Source: Helopsaltes ochotensis (Eukaryota > Chordata > Aves > Passeriformes > Locustellidae). From it: a DNA stretch of 64,000 nucleotides. Of this stretch, positions 1 to 14,200 are shown piece by piece (position 1 is the stretch's first letter; each line of letters starts with the position of its first letter). The notes under the pieces were generated by a model. It had not been told where the DNA came from. It worked only from the letters and a program-made list of their open reading frames with translations, and searched no databases. The translations under genes were made by a program, and so were the position numbers. Location: NCBI GenBank assembly GCA_013400155.1, contig VXBM01000045.1:1639209-1703208 (forward strand), read 5' to 3'.

Positions 1-3000
1 ATAACAGACAGCACTGGCCTATCCCAAATCGTTCTCAGCAGTTGCATGTCTATTTTATCTTCTAACCAATAATTCAGAGGTCATTCTTCAAAGCAGCTGA
101 TGAGCATAAACTCTTTCCAGCACAACCTCATGTCACTTGTGCTAATTTAACAGTTATTGGGAAGGGTGTTGGAGATCACTGCAATATTACTTTGGTATTT
201 CACGAGAGAAGCCATCTAGAGTTGCACAGTATTGCTCCCTCTCCAAAGGACAAGGATGCCAATTCATAAGGCAGGGAGGAAAGACCAAGCAGGGAATGCA
301 AAGTGGATTAGATATTTTGATTCCTTTCCAAACTCTAAGCTTAAAATATAAAAAAACTTTGGCAACTTCTCCCCCATAGAATTTGAAATGCTAATTTCTA
401 ACTCAATGGAGAAAAGTTCCTGCAAAGATCTGAACAATACGTATGCAGGATTATTACTCTGCGGCTGAGAAATTCAGAGCAGACCTTCCCTGTAGAGGGA
501 AAAGCAGGTAACCACAACCACAGGAGAGGTGTTTACCCCAGCCTTAGGTCCAGCTGATGAAGGAAGTTGTCCCTGCAGCCCTCTGCAAAACCACAGCCTT
601 TGCAGAGAAGTCTGGGAAGGAAAAGCAGGGCAAGAGAAATTGCTAGGAGCATCAAGCTACACACTACCACGTCCTTGAAGGCTGATGCATCTCCTATAAT
701 ATGCAATTTTGAAGGTCTCAGAAAACACATGCTCAGAACCTTCTGTCTGGGGAAAGTCTTGGAGGAACACATGGAAACTTTAAAGACACTATCTGTCCTT
801 TGGAGTTCTCAAAAGACAAAATGGAATTTCACATTGTGCACAAATACCCATACCCCTGCTCCAAAGCACACAGGAAGGTGAAAGAGGCACAGAGGGGAAA
901 GAAAAGTTCCCCAGGGAAACATGGACACAGACACACTTCTGGATCTGCCTAGGAGATGAGCAGCCTCCCCATCTACCCCAAATAACTCCTAAACCAACAA
1001 TTCCCTCACTGGAGCGTGGGATCTGGTCCTCGCTTCACAGCTATTGTGTTTCATTGTAACTGAGATTACAGACTCAAGCTTTCAACTCCATTCCCTTGAA
1101 TTTGGGTGGGTGTAGTGAAGTGACAGATCCCTGTTCTCAGTCAAGCCAGTTTCTGTTCTTCTTGAAAAGGACCATAAACCAAATTAGATGGGTTTTTTAT
1201 GAATGAGCATTTTTAGAAGACACTTTAAATACAAGTTTATGAGGAACACCTCTATAAACAACAGGCAACAGAAAATTATCTATCCCCTGTAATGGAGTAC
1301 GCAAGTGACAAACAGCTGTCAAACAAAATAATAATGAAAAGAGAGTTCTCATTCACCTGTGTGCTATAAAGTTTTAGGCAACTAAATCCCCTTTATTATT
1401 TCCTAAAATAATAAATTTGTCCCTATCACAGCTGGAGGAGAGGGGATTATTATGACAATTGCCAAATTTAACATGAACATGACCTGAGTGCAAAGACACT
1501 TTTATCTCCTCCTTGTACACCCAAGGGCAACAGTTGTGTCCTTGCTGTACACAGTGCCCATGAGCACTGCCCACTTTCTGTTCTGCCTGGCAGACACCTC
1601 CTGGCAAGTTAGGGAGTATTTCAGGTTTGCAGTTTTTTTGGCAGGGGTTTGGACCACATGAGGGTGGTAAGGAGTAAGGACTTCACCTGGTAGGTACATC
1701 CTATGTACAGACCACACAAGACACAGACTCAGAACAAGTAATAATAAGGGAGGGGGAAAAAATTAAAAAGGGAACTGCATGTATACTGTGTTAGTGTTTA
1801 AGAGAGTGGGTGAAGTGGCTAGACTTCCTCTTTTGTAAAAAGGTGGACAAAGATTGAACTGACCACCTTGTGGCTCTCGAGTCATGAAATCCCACTTCCA
1901 TGTCAGGACATGCTACAGAGTGGAAGAACAATCTGAACTGACAGCTCTGGGAGAAAGTTAAACTAATAGGGACTGATGACAGCACCTTCAGGATTGGTAT
2001 CACATCATCCTGGATGCCAGAAACTGCTCCATCCCAAAAGGCAGGATCTTCCAAAGGCAATTGTCATCAACTCTCTGTAAGTCAAATCTGCCACTTGGAG
2101 GCACGTTACAAGTTTTAAATCTGTAATTCATACAAACTCATCTATGTGATGTGTAGGACTTGGGTTGGTTGGGGGACACAAGGACAACTATGCTGTTGCC
2201 ATCTTTGCACCAGTGTCTGAACTACCCACCAGAATAGAGCTCCTGCCTCGTCTTTAGACACCACCATCTGTGAAAAAACTGATAAAAAGGTGTCAGACTC
2301 TCCCCACATTTCCCACGCATCCTCCAAGCAGCTCGGTGCCCCAGCACAGCCCTGAGTGCTGGCTGGGGACATTCTGCACTTCTCATCTCAGAGAACTTCT
2401 CCACCTATTTTCAAATGCTCTTATTGAACCTTTTCAATATCACAAAACATTGTGTGTTCCCACAAACAACTGCAGAGAGACATTTTAGATGCGTGCCACA
2501 GATTCATAGTGGGAAGCTGCAATACAAAAGCCTGATAAAACCAGGGAATGAAACAAAGGCAACAACAAAGTGTTGCTGTTGCAGATTACAGAGCAATTCA
2601 CCAACAGCAGAGAACGTGAGTCTGTCATTGCAACACAATTAGTATGAGGGGAGACTGTGCACCTTGAAGTACTACCTTTCTAAAGGACAAGCTTTGAGTA
2701 CTCCCCAGCTCTGGCTGCACTCTCTTTCTTCCAGGGATGAAACAACAAGTAATTGAAAATACTAAAAATAAAATTCTCATACTGCCACATATAAAATTAA
2801 GATTTTCCTTCAGAACTCAGCCAGATTAAAATTCTGTAATTTTTTTACCCCCAAGAAATACAGTGGGTCCATATCTGAGGAGAATCTACTGCAAAGCATT
2901 AAGCAAACACCAAGTATTTATTCAGTAAGCACTCATACAGCACCATTTCACAGTTCCACAAGGAAGGATCTTCAGTACAAGCAGAGGCAGCTTTAGGAAA

Positions 3001-6000
3001 AAATATTTTGCAAGCTGGCTACATATTTTTAAACATATTCCACAGAGGCCTTTGCTGTCTTGCTGCACTGAGGTACTAAACGTTGCCTGATAAGAATGCA
3101 GTTGCAGGATTATTATTATTATAATGAAAATGCTAATGGGGAACAACACTGACAGCTCTGGAGGGCTCTCCCAGGCCTCTTGATGCATAGGTAGAAAAGT
3201 GCAACTTCTACAGAAATTTTCTTTCTCAATTGCAGAAGGGTTTGAGTTTCTAAATCCTGTAGGCTGCAGTGAAACTTCCAGATGGAAGGGAAACAGTTGG
3301 TCCCTTCAGGAATTCTTACAATCTTGCATTTTGATCAGCCACGTCAAATAAATAAAATCAGATGAGTGCGTGGAGGAGGCAGCAAAGGAGGATGCGGTGC
3401 CACTGACAGGAACAGGTTTGCACCGTAAGCAGCACTCACTGCTGCTCACACCTCCATCATCACCCTCTTTTCCCTCGTTCCCCTGTCTCAAATCTGCACG
3501 CTCGTGCTCCATGATAAAGCCGCTGTTGTTTTGCGGCTAAAGCTCTTGATAGCCTTCATACATGAAGCCCACAAATCCTAGAACACCTACACAGCAGAGC
3601 CTCCTGCTCCCCTATGAGTCATTAAGCAGGCTGTCCCGCTTGCTGATGTCAGCCAGCAACATCCATTTTTTTTAAACAAATCCAAAAACACCTCGAGCCT
3701 CAATTATTTAAAATATTATCTTCATTTTAATCCTGACCCCAGTGGCAAAATTACCATTATGAAGCAATTCCAAGTGATGCAGAGGGTCCAAGAGGCTCTA
3801 ATAGTTGCTACGTCAATGAGGAGTAAGCAGCCAGCTCCTCGTGTCACACATGAGCTCAGCACTGAGCATCCGAGCCGGCAGCAGCGGGCAGATTTCTCTT
3901 ACAAACAGGCAGAGAGCAGCTAGGATGTGTCACCAAAAATACAATCAAAGATCAACTGCATCATCCAATCTCATCTTGTACGTTTTGTACGAGTGTGTAT
4001 TACACAAGCCCTACTCACACCATCCCTAACCTGCGCTGGCTGGTGCGTGGCTGTGGCGCAGCAGCAACCTTCCCAGATACTAATTGTCTACTCCTGCCTA
4101 ATTGCTCTTGCCATTAAAAGGGCTTCTTTAAGGCTCAAGCTTAAACACTTCCTGTCTTCTTTTGAAGGCAGTGCCCTTGTCACATTCTGAGGTTTAAGAA
4201 CAGGATCATCAGCTATTTACAGTGTACAGCTGAATTATCAGAGAAACATAGTTGAAATACGTTCCTCTGAGCACATTTACATCCTAAAGAGCCATGACCA
4301 AACCACAGGATAAACAAGTCACACGCTGTATTTGCAGTGCACAAAGTGCAAAAGGAGATGGAGAGCATTCAAGGTGAAAGCAGACAGAGATTTGACCATG
4401 TAGCAACCTTGAGGAATGAAGACTTTCCCACTCTGCACACACCCTATCACAAAGTCAACAGGAAAACCAACAGCTGATTCAAAATGCTTACGCGTCCCTA
4501 AGTGTACGTTCATGGGTGAGGCTATTTATCTTAGGCACTGCAATAACAGAGCCAAATGAATGAATAAAATGAATACACAGCATTGCAGAAAATCTAGATG
4601 CAAAACCAGGCTGATGCCCTTGCTCCTGGGTTCTCCGTAAACTCACTGTCCTCTGCCTGGTTCAGTCATGCTGGGAATTTGTTTGAACAATCTGAGACAC
4701 TTGATCACATCCTGGATCAGTCAAAAAAAAAATTCACTTTAAAGGAACTGAACATCAAATAATTCTTTTTAACATTTCAAATTATGCCTTTGTTATCAGG
4801 AGACCTATTCACCATTCTCTTTTCAAATAGAAAGAAGGGCTTGAGGGACATCCCAGCTTTGTGGAGAATATTTTATTTATAAGATTTTTCTCAAGTGATA
4901 ATCAAATTAACAGTGGTAAGTAATTAGGTTAGCAGCTGAAAGCAACTTAACTATGATGACTCCTGGCATCAAGTTTTCTTTCTGTCCACTCTTTCTACAG
5001 CGTAGTCTATGTGAGCAAATGTCCAAGAAATTTGCAGCAGAACACTCAAACTAGTTGTGGTACTGGTATTACCTCTTTTAATTTGGTGAACTTTTCTGTA
5101 GCAGACCTTATAAATTCAGTTACATGCATCTGTCTGCAGTGCCATGAACTCCTCACATAGGTGTGAGAGGCGAAGTCACTTGGACAAAACCCTGTTAACA
5201 GGTTTGTTCACTCACCTGAATACAACCACACCAAAACTCTAAGCACTCATAAATCATTACAAGGACCTAGCTATTTGGTCTTTTTTTTTTTTTTTTTTCT
5301 CTTCCACCCACCCCACCAAGCTCTCTGCCTCTCTAACCTTACATAAATGAGTTCAACATAAGCAAAGGACTACACACTATTAAGGTCAATGGAGTTTCCT
5401 CATCATTTCAGTGAGGCCAAATACTGCTCCAGAACAAAAAGTTCTCTGGACCTGACTCCTCCATTGATTTTTGTACAGACACCTGTATTTGTACATAGAA
5501 TTCTCCCAGCCAGAATAACATCCATTTTTATCTACCCTGCAAAATGGAAATAGCTATGTCAGGAACCAAGGCTGTGAAGAATCAAGCACCCCCAGCCAGC
5601 TGCTTCAAAAACCATGAGATGAACAGTCTCAGCATGTATCAGATCTCAGTCCCTTTCCCTCAACACCAAAAACACCATCAGCTGGATATAATCTGCCCCC
5701 CTGAGCCATGCTGGGGACCAAACTGAAGCTGCTGACGTTAAAAATCTCAAAAAAAGACTCCCTGAGCTCACAGTACCAACTCAGCTGTGTTCAGGCACAC
5801 TGCTGTCCCAGCCCTGCTCGCAGGGACCCCAGACTGCAGTGACAGCCAGGTGCCAATCTCTGCCTGCCACTCCCAGGGTCCCAGAGTTCCCCCTTTCCTG
5901 GTAGACAGATGGCCTGGCCAAACTTTGGAGGGAGCCAGCGAGAGACTCCCATGGATTTCAGCGGGAGCTGGACGAGAGCCAAGGTGAATTTCCTCTGCAA

Positions 6001-9000
6001 AAACACTATTCCCTGCCATGGAGCTTCTCAGGCAAAGCTTATCACCATGGTTTCTAAAGTGCTGCTGGTACCAGAAAGTGAACACCCTCCAAAATTACTG
6101 TCTTCCTACAACACGAGCTTCACCACTTCTTCTGCTTCATTTATCTCCTTCATTCCTCGCCCTCACGTTAGTTTTTGCCTTTTACTCTCCAAATAAAGCC
6201 ACGTGTCGGCCAATGGACATTAGTACTGCTGACAGCAGAAGGGAGGAGAGCAGGGCAGACTTTTCTGATCTCTTAAATGTCTTAAGCTCTGAAATCTCTT
6301 AAATAAAAACATCACATATGGCCACCCTCAGTAATACTGCGCCATGCACCTTTCCATGAATGTATCACAGGGGCAACAGAGTTTTGTGCAAGAGACCAAT
6401 CTCCTTAAGATGAGGTTATTTCATTGCCTGATCCAGGCTTGGAAACTCGCCTTTTCCAAACTTCCTGGTGCTTGGCTCAAAGCTCACCTGGGGAGGTATA
6501 GATGGATCCCAGCTGGAGGGGACTATATTATCCCTCTAGCCCCCGAGGAAGCAGCAAAGAGAAGACATCTCATGTCAAAGAAAGGTGTGCTGTGAGCTAG
6601 TTTTCACCATTAACCTGTATAGCACACTTCTACACGGTTGTGCAGCTTTCTGCAATAATTTCTAACACTCAGAGGAGGCCTGATTGTCATTTTGATATGA
6701 TTTATAAAACAGAATTAAAATACAATTTTAATTCCAGAGATATTTAAATTGGTTGAGTTTTAATCCAACAGATAATATAAATAACAGCTTCAGCAGTGAA
6801 GAGATTTACAGGTCTAATCCAAACTGGATACTTGTCACACACCTCATAACAGAAATTATTTGTAATGGATAGATAAGGAAATACAAAGATACTAAAGAAA
6901 TGAAAATAATAAAAGAATTTAGGCACAGATGAAACAGCTATCCAACACCTTCTTAAATCAGCTAATACCAAAATCTCCAGCATCGTTATAACTGTAAATT
7001 TAACTTGGACTACTTAAACTGAGGTCACACTGAGTCAGACCACAGCTATTAGATGAATAGGTACAGCCCACTAACATCAGAGACACTTCCTTGATTGTGT
7101 CAGCCCTTGGCCTAAAGCAGCAAGAGACAAAGCAGGAGGTATTTCCAGACACAGATTTCTACAGCTGGAAATGTGTTACATTGTGTTTTTCAAATAGCTG
7201 AAGTTTAAGCTCTAAGAGGATTGAGGTAACAGCAGCTATCAGATATGCTGGGTAGAAGAAAGAAGTGGTTTGGGAAAAGATTCATTCCCCTTACAGGAGA
7301 CATTTGTCCAGTGAGATTCTTAACAGTGGCTTGACCAAAATACAGTGGTTTTCAGTCACAGCAGCAACTTTCACATTGACTTTTATGGACACTGGAGCAG
7401 AATTTTTATTCCAGTCACTTTTTTTACAACATTGTTTTCATATCCCCTGTATTACAGGCATTAGGGTTTTTTAAAACATGTAAAATGCTTTTGTAAAACT
7501 ACCTTGCTGCCCAGTAAGTTGAACTAAACCAACAGTCTAAATAGCTCAGCTCACAGCTAATAAGCAATTTAAATAGCTTTGCTTTGCTAAGCTCAAGTAG
7601 CTGTATCAGGTTTCATAGCACCATCAGTCACTGCCAAATCCATAGGCAGCATTTAAATGAATCATTAGCAATGGTCACCCCCAGGAAAAAGAAAAAAGGA
7701 AAGTAAAAGAAAAAATATGTTCAGAGCTAAGAATCAAGTCATTGTCACAATTTCTATGAGCACATGCCCCATACGTGACACCAAAATGTTCCCAGGAAGC
7801 AAATCCCACTCAAATGCCCAGGCCAAAATATATTTGTCCAAGTAAAAACGACTGAGCCCTGCGTTCTGACAATAACATGCATCACAAAGACACCTGAGTA
7901 CAGAGGTGCCCATTTCATAAAAGGAAAAGCTCGAGCATGCAGAGGTGAAGGATTTGCAGCACAGATGGAACCGGAAGAAAACTGGGAGGTTGCTCCTGTG
8001 TCATGTGTGCTAAGCCACAGCTGCAGGAATGCTATCACAAACGTACTGTACTTCCAGGTTCTCTGGATCAGAAAGGTAAATGGCAAGATAATGATGTGAG
8101 ACACTGGAAAAATGCATATTCACCAAACACCCTGTCTGTACTCTGTAGAGAGTGCAAGAGAAGGTACAACCCACGCTGAAACCCAGGGAATAAATGACAC
8201 TGGGAGCTTGATCTCATGTGCACCAGTGTAAGACTGAAATGACTGAGAAACACATTAAATCAGGGTATTGAACTAGACTAGTGAACGTGCCTGCTCCCCG
8301 AACAAGTCTGCATGATCTGACACTGCGTGTAGCAGCACAGACAGGAGCACAACCAGAGCTCTCGAAAGCCTTCGCAGCTCCAACAGCTCCGGAGGCAGAG
8401 CAGGACCACGGCGAGCCCAGAACTCCAGCTGGCTGACAGAGAGGGTGGGGGACCACGGTGACCTTCCACTCAGTTCTCTCCAAGCCACAGCTAACTGATC
8501 TATCATACTGGAAACGGTTAAAGACGACAGTAGCTAAAACATTTGCCTTTAGAGACACCCAGGTAGAGTGACAGAGGCAAGTTTCCCGTGGATTGGATGT
8601 TTCTGATCATCCTGGACTCTGCGGGGCAGTGCTGCTCCAGACAGGTTTTGATACTTCTTTCTCCAACCCCAATGACAGCTCCTCTTTTATTTTCCAGTGA
8701 AACTTTGCATAATTAAAAAGCAAGTGAACTCCCGGTATTCCTGAGGAGAAACATGGGGAGATACTCACTCAGATCCTATTTCTCCCTCTGCCCCTGTACT
8801 TCTATTCAGTACTCCTGGGTATCAAATTCGGACATGTGCATGTCATTTAAATTCATTATTTATCCATATACTCTCAAATTATATCACTTTACCAACAATC
8901 AACAAATCTATAGTGGCAATTTGGACATTTGAAAGCAGCAGAAGAAGCTCAGAAACTGGAGAACGATTCCTTGCCACAGGGGGGTGAAGAGAGGCAAGGA

Positions 9001-9390
9001 AAAGGTGTAAGAGAACATAATAGGATAAAAATAAAGTAAATTAAATGTGTGGGTTTGGAATCCCCCAAGACATTCTGGTCCAGAGGATCTCAAACCTATA
9101 TATAGTTCAAGCCAAAGGCACAACCTTAACCTCTGTTCTCTGATATTTAGTTCACAGATTGCCCTAATGCCAGCATTTGGCTTTTGTCCCCTCATGTAAG
9201 TTAGAGGATAGCAAAAACGCAGGACTAATACTTGGAAAGACCAAGCTAAATTCTCCAAGAGGTCATCACATGTGGTCAGAGACTTCTGGCATGTTAAAAA
9301 AATTTAAAAAGCGAAAAATATTTCCACAAATTAGGGACCAGCTGGCACAATTCAGGCAAGTTTACCGTGTGCCTCCAGCAGCCAGAGCTC
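1..9390. other. Non-coding stretch, probable HOMER2 intron 1
   Basis: No exon with a recognisable protein match was found on either strand. Open frames here are short (116 codons or fewer, apart from one running into the CpG island), have no domain-like content and overlap one another in several frames, as expected by chance. The sequence is AT-rich with short homopolymers. Assignment to an intron rests only on gene order: in mammals HOMER2 lies on the opposite strand with its 5' end facing RAMAC, so its long first intron would fall here. Nothing in the sequence itself proves it. Confidence 0.4.
5281..5298. repeat. Poly(T) run, 18 bases
   Basis: An uninterrupted run of 18 T followed by a pyrimidine-rich stretch. 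It could be the reverse-strand tail of an old retroposon, but no element body is recognisable beside it, so it is recorded as a simple repeat. Confidence 0.9.
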
Positions 9391-9626
9391 TCGCTGAACC
9401 AGCGCGTGAAACATCTGACAATGAACTCGCTGCACATCCCGCAGCTGACCGGCCGGGGACCGGAGCCCCGGGCCCGCACCGGCCCCCGCTCCGCGACATC
9501 CCGAGCTCCTCCCCGCTCATTCCAGCGGGGATTTTGTCGCCGGGGCTCTTCCTCCGCGGCGTGCCCGCTCCGCCGGCGGCTCGGGCGGGAGCCGGCTCCC
9601 GAGCGGGCGTCAGCGATTAATCACGT

Positions 9627-9632
9627 TATAAA
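9627..9632 (+). promoter_or_regulatory. TATA box on the plus strand
   Basis: The sequence GTTATAAAACG sits in an otherwise CpG-rich context. TATAAA reads on the plus strand only, predicting initiation near 9657-9665, just before the assembly gap. Eight bases upstream of the box is the self-complementary motif GATTAATC (9615-9622), a homeodomain-type site. The direction is opposite to that expected for HOMER2. Confidence 0.45.
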
Positions 9633-9677
9633 ACGCCGGTGCCGGGGAGCGCCGGCCGCGCTCTCCCCGCTCCGCAC

Positions 9678-10062
9678 NNNNNNNNNNNNNNNNNNNNNNN
9701 NNNNNNNNNNNNNNNNNNNNNNNNNNNNNNNNNNNNNNNNNNNNNNNNNNNNNNNNNNNNNNNNNNNNNNNNNNNNNNNNNNNNNNNNNNNNNNNNNNNN
9801 NNNNNNNNNNNNNNNNNNNNNNNNNNNNNNNNNNNNNNNNNNNNNNNNNNNNNNNNNNNNNNNNNNNNNNNNNNNNNNNNNNNNNNNNNNNNNNNNNNNN
9901 NNNNNNNNNNNNNNNNNNNNNNNNNNNNNNNNNNNNNNNNNNNNNNNNNNNNNNNNNNNNNNNNNNNNNNNNNNNNNNNNNNNNNNNNNNNNNNNNNNNN
10001 NNNNNNNNNNNNNNNNNNNNNNNNNNNNNNNNNNNNNNNNNNNNNNNNNNNNNNNNNNNNNN
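9678..10062. other. Assembly gap (385 N)
   Basis: A run of 385 undetermined bases in the middle of a CpG island. The flanks are extremely GC-rich, so the gap is probably a sequencing failure. A first exon may be hidden here. Confidence 1.
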
Positions 10063-11237
10063 GCCCGGCCGGGCGGCAGGAGCCGCGCCGGGAGCCTTCG
10101 GGATCTCGCCCTCGCCGGGGGGCGGCCACCCGCCGAACGGGGACGAGGCGGCGAGAAAACTTCGGGCGAAGTTGCGGGGGTGTCCCCACGCGGCCCCGCC
10201 CGCGGCCGGGCAGCCTCAGCGGCGAGAGGGACGGGTGAGCCCACCCCGGGGAGCGGCTGGCCGGGACCGGTGTCCCGCACCGGGAGCGCCCCGCCGGCGC
10301 GCTCCGAGCGCGGGTCCCGGGGATGCGCTTCCACTCCACTGGAGGCGATGCCACGCCGAGGAATGCCCGGTGAAACACGAGCGGGCGATTCTCTCCCACT
10401 GTCACGCCCTCCCCGCGTCTTTTCGCGCTCCGAATCCGCGTTCCCGCGGGCCGTGAGTGCGGAGCCTGCGGGGCCGGGGCAGCAGCCCGGGTCAGGGGCC
10501 GCACCCTGCCAGCACCCGCCTGCTCTGCCCAGAAATTAAGTCCCGTCGGGAGGACTGAATGTTCTTCGGCCCTTCTCAGCCTCGCTGCAAGTCTGTGCCA
10601 CATAGGGTCCCAAAATTATGTAGGTTTAGTGAAAATAAGAAGAGGGACGATTCCTAACCAGGGAAGGAAAAATTGGACTAGTGTGGAAGAGCCGCGTAAT
10701 GGCTGCGCAACCACGAGGGTGACACTGGCATCTGACCGGCAATCACAGGACACAAATCCATAGCAGAGCCGTGGACCTGCTCGTTGGGGTGTTCATAGCA
10801 CTGTGTACACAGACACACTTACTCTTTCGTGGAGAAAAACCGCCCAATTCACACATAAGACAGGCTTTTAACTTCACCCACACAAAGTTATAATTAATAC
10901 TCTGCCATCAAGAGTGAATATTTTCATCCCTTTTTTAAAAATCTTGCATTGATTTATCCTTTCTTTCCAAGGAAGTTTAGAAATTGTGGGAAAGGCTTTA
11001 AGTTAGCTTGCTTTAACTTTGTGTGTAGTAACTGGGTATTATGTATGGTATGGTATACCTTGGGACCTCATGGGAATCCAGAAAGGAAGACTTAGCCAGC
11101 AACTAAACACCTTCTCTCTATGGACAGTGGAACCCCTTTTCTGACAGACAACTATTTCCTGATGTCTGGAACACTAAAATGGAATTTCAATCCCGTACAT
11201 TCTAAGCCCGCGTCACTGGGGGGGAAAAGAAGCAGGG

Positions 11238-11282
11238 TGAATTACAGACATTTTCACAAGAATGAATTACAGACATTTTCAC
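11238..11282. repeat. Short tandem duplication, 20-bp unit
   Basis: The 20-mer TGAATTACAGACATTTTCAC occurs twice, starting at 11238 and 11263 (period 25), with no mismatch. It looks like a local replication-slippage duplication. Confidence 0.9.
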
Positions 11283-14200
11283 CTGTGGAATGACACCTCT
11301 CCAATGTACCTGCTCTCTTTACCATGGTCACAGGGTTACTGTGGGTGTTGAGGGAGACTTAATTCCTTACCTAATCACTGGTATCAAAAGTTCCTATGTC
11401 CTGTTCTGCCAGCTGAAGAGAGGTTCCATTTCCCCTGAGACAGCCATGGCAAAAGTGACAAACCTTTCATATTTCATGATGACCTGCATCCTTGAATATT
11501 GCTTTGATGTGACCATTCCCCATTCCTCTCTTCTAGGGGAAACAGTGAGGGGTAACATTGTCTGCAGTAAAAACAGCAGCCTAGAAATCTTGTGGAAAAA
11601 ACTCTCACCGTGAATCTGAGCATTTTATAACACTGTTTTTACACCATTTACCTCATTTTGTTAAATTACATACTCCATTCATCAGAGAGAAATTGTCTTG
11701 GTCCTCTCTGATTAATTAGCTCATTTTGGTGAGTATCCAAAAGCTGTGTTTTATGAACCAGTACTGCATGAGACTTACAAGTATCTAATGGAAATGGATC
11801 AAAACAGGGTAATGCACTCACTATGTGTGTCATGATAAGATGAGAATTGGAAATTGGAACTGCAGTTTCTAATTTTTTAATATTTTCCAATCTTACATTC
11901 AAGACTGTGCTTTCATCCCTATTTATTAAAATAAACCTTAAGTTTATAGAAGCATAATTGCCTGTGAAATTCCCATGATACAAAATTTTGTATACTGCTT
12001 TTGTTCATAAGGTTTTCCCACTTCATTCATGCTCTTTGCAGAACTGTCTTCTAGGAGAGAGAGGGTTTTAGTCCCATTTCTCCAGTACCCTGAGATATTT
12101 TCCCTGGCAGACAGCAAGTTAACCCAGTTTTCTGCTCATATTTGGGTTTCTGTAAGAGCAGTCCTTTCATCTGAAATTTCCACTATTCTTCCAAATGGAT
12201 GAGATACTCCTCTTTCTGAAGTGTGGCACACAGTTGTGGTCCTCCTTTCTCTGCCAAAAAAAGGATGAAGCCCTGTCCTCCCTTCAAGTCAATGGTAAAA
12301 GTCCCATGGATTTGAGTAAGGCCCAGAGTTCATGCAAACTATTTAACAATATCAGTATTGAATTAAACAATTTTTCTACAGACAGTTCCATCTTGAACCT
12401 CTCCACCATCACTGTGTCATAGTTTGTGTATAGTTCCCATTGATTTACATTATTTTTGTGTAATTTAGTATTCCAGTTGTTTAAGGTATTTTCAGTTCTC
12501 TCTAAATGACAGCTATAAATATGCTATCACAATTAATCAGTTCTCAAGCTTCATATGTGACATGATCTTTCATTTCCGAGCTGGCTCAGGCACAGGATGT
12601 GTAAGGAAGGGTAATTCAGTCCTCATATAGTATTCACAAGTGTGCCCATATTGCTGTGGCACGCTTAGGAGCACTCAAAATACTGAAGGCACAGGATCCC
12701 TTGGTAGGATTCAAGCTGAGCAATAAAAATATCCAGATTCTGTAAGTGGGTCTAACTTCTTTAGATGAGAAATTTCTCCTATTCCCACAGGCCTCCTAAA
12801 GATAAATTTTTTTGATTCCTAGATACAGGGTGGACATCCTTTTCAGAAAGCTGATCTAACAATCGCCACTATGTACCCAGCATTCTGAAAAGCAAAGAGC
12901 TCACTGGGCTCTTCCTCTCTCTCAGTGTTTCTGTTCTATCCTTTTGTTTGGTTTTCACTATTGTTGTCTTCTGCCACTCAATTTTATTTTAGATATAATT
13001 TTATTGCAGACAACCTGCTGTTCGGTCTTTTTAAACTGTTATACTTCAAGGTAGTTTTCTTTCTATTTCCCATGGCAGATAGTATTAAATAAAATATTCA
13101 GTACTGCGAATTTCTTTTTTCCAAGTAGACTGAAGAAATCTGCATTTTTTTACTCCAAAACTGTGAACTGTGTCGTTTCCCTTTTTTGCCCCCTTTGAAA
13201 AATAACCAACTATTTTCTAGCTTTAAATGTTATCCAGGAGTTTAACCAAAATAAGCTTGGGGGAATTCTTGATTTTTACATTTGAAACAGGGAATTAGTT
13301 TTTTAAATCTCCTGACAAATGGAGAACTAATGTAATTATAATATCACTGGGTATAAAATGTTAAAGGTGAGCAACTGAGAAAAGATGTAAAATAATTTTG
13401 TTGAAAACACTCTGATTTATAGTATTTGTTTTAAAACCTACTTAATCTGATATCTAATAAATAATTAGGACAAAAGACCTATTTGCCTAAATAATGAACA
13501 CTCTTGTCCTTTCAATTAAAATGTCAGAGCTCACAATAAACATGAGACCTTCAACAAGTCCTCCAGCAAGACATCTAAGAAAAACCCAGCTTTCCTCTCC
13601 AGTCTCCTTCAGAAATAAGCCAAAATAATAGGATTACTTTCTGTGTTTTTAAAAACAAACAACAAAAAGGAAAGTAATTTAGAAGCAATTTGTCAATCTA
13701 CTTTAAAATGGGTTGCATGTTTCTTATAACTCCTTTCAGTTTATTCTTATATTTACGTAGTGCAAGGAAGCACCTGTCTAACTGGAGTCATAGAAGGTTC
13801 ATGCCCAGTTTCTACCTCACTTTTTAAAGAATTGTCCTGTGAAATATGTGAGTACCAAATCAAAGCAGATGTTTATGTAAATGACAGCAAAGAGCTGTCA
13901 TTGTCACACTGTGGTATATGTTGCCTTCTCAATAAAGACAAATCAAGAAGAATTTTAAATAAGATCTTAGAGAGAGAAGACCTGGACACAAAAAGAAAAC
14001 CAGCAAAACCAGAACAATGCCCTACAGTCACCACAGGACTCCAGCCTAGATATGAGTACCCAGCAAGGTGTTGAAGGCTACAAAATGGTAAGAGGCTGAT
14101 GGAGTGTAAGATGCTGACCACTGGCAGAGTCAGAGAGCATTTGTCAGCATTAATACACAATAGGACAGATCCTCTAGGCATCCTTCCTACTTTGATCTGC

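Larger units (their letters stand above)
9400..10545. promoter_or_regulatory. CpG island, candidate HOMER2 promoter
   Basis: Base composition changes abruptly from AT-rich to very GC- and CpG-rich at about 9.4 kb and returns to background near 10.55 kb. The core is replaced by Ns. The position, upstream of the RAMAC locus and separated from it by non-coding DNA, fits the 5' end of HOMER2 on the minus strand, whose first coding exon is very short (a few codons) and could lie inside the gap. I searched the visible flanks on the minus strand for a start codon followed closely by a donor and found none. Function as a promoter is inferred from composition; the gene it serves is inferred from synteny. 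Confidence 0.55.

Noticed and set aside
9177..9620. 147-codon plus-strand frame entering the CpG island
   Set aside because: Half is AT-rich intron-like sequence and half Pro/Ala-rich CpG translation; no support as a gene.
9367..10603. Frames of 199-390 codons across the first gap
   Set aside because: They consist largely of unknown residues and CpG-island translation; no family resemblance in the readable parts.
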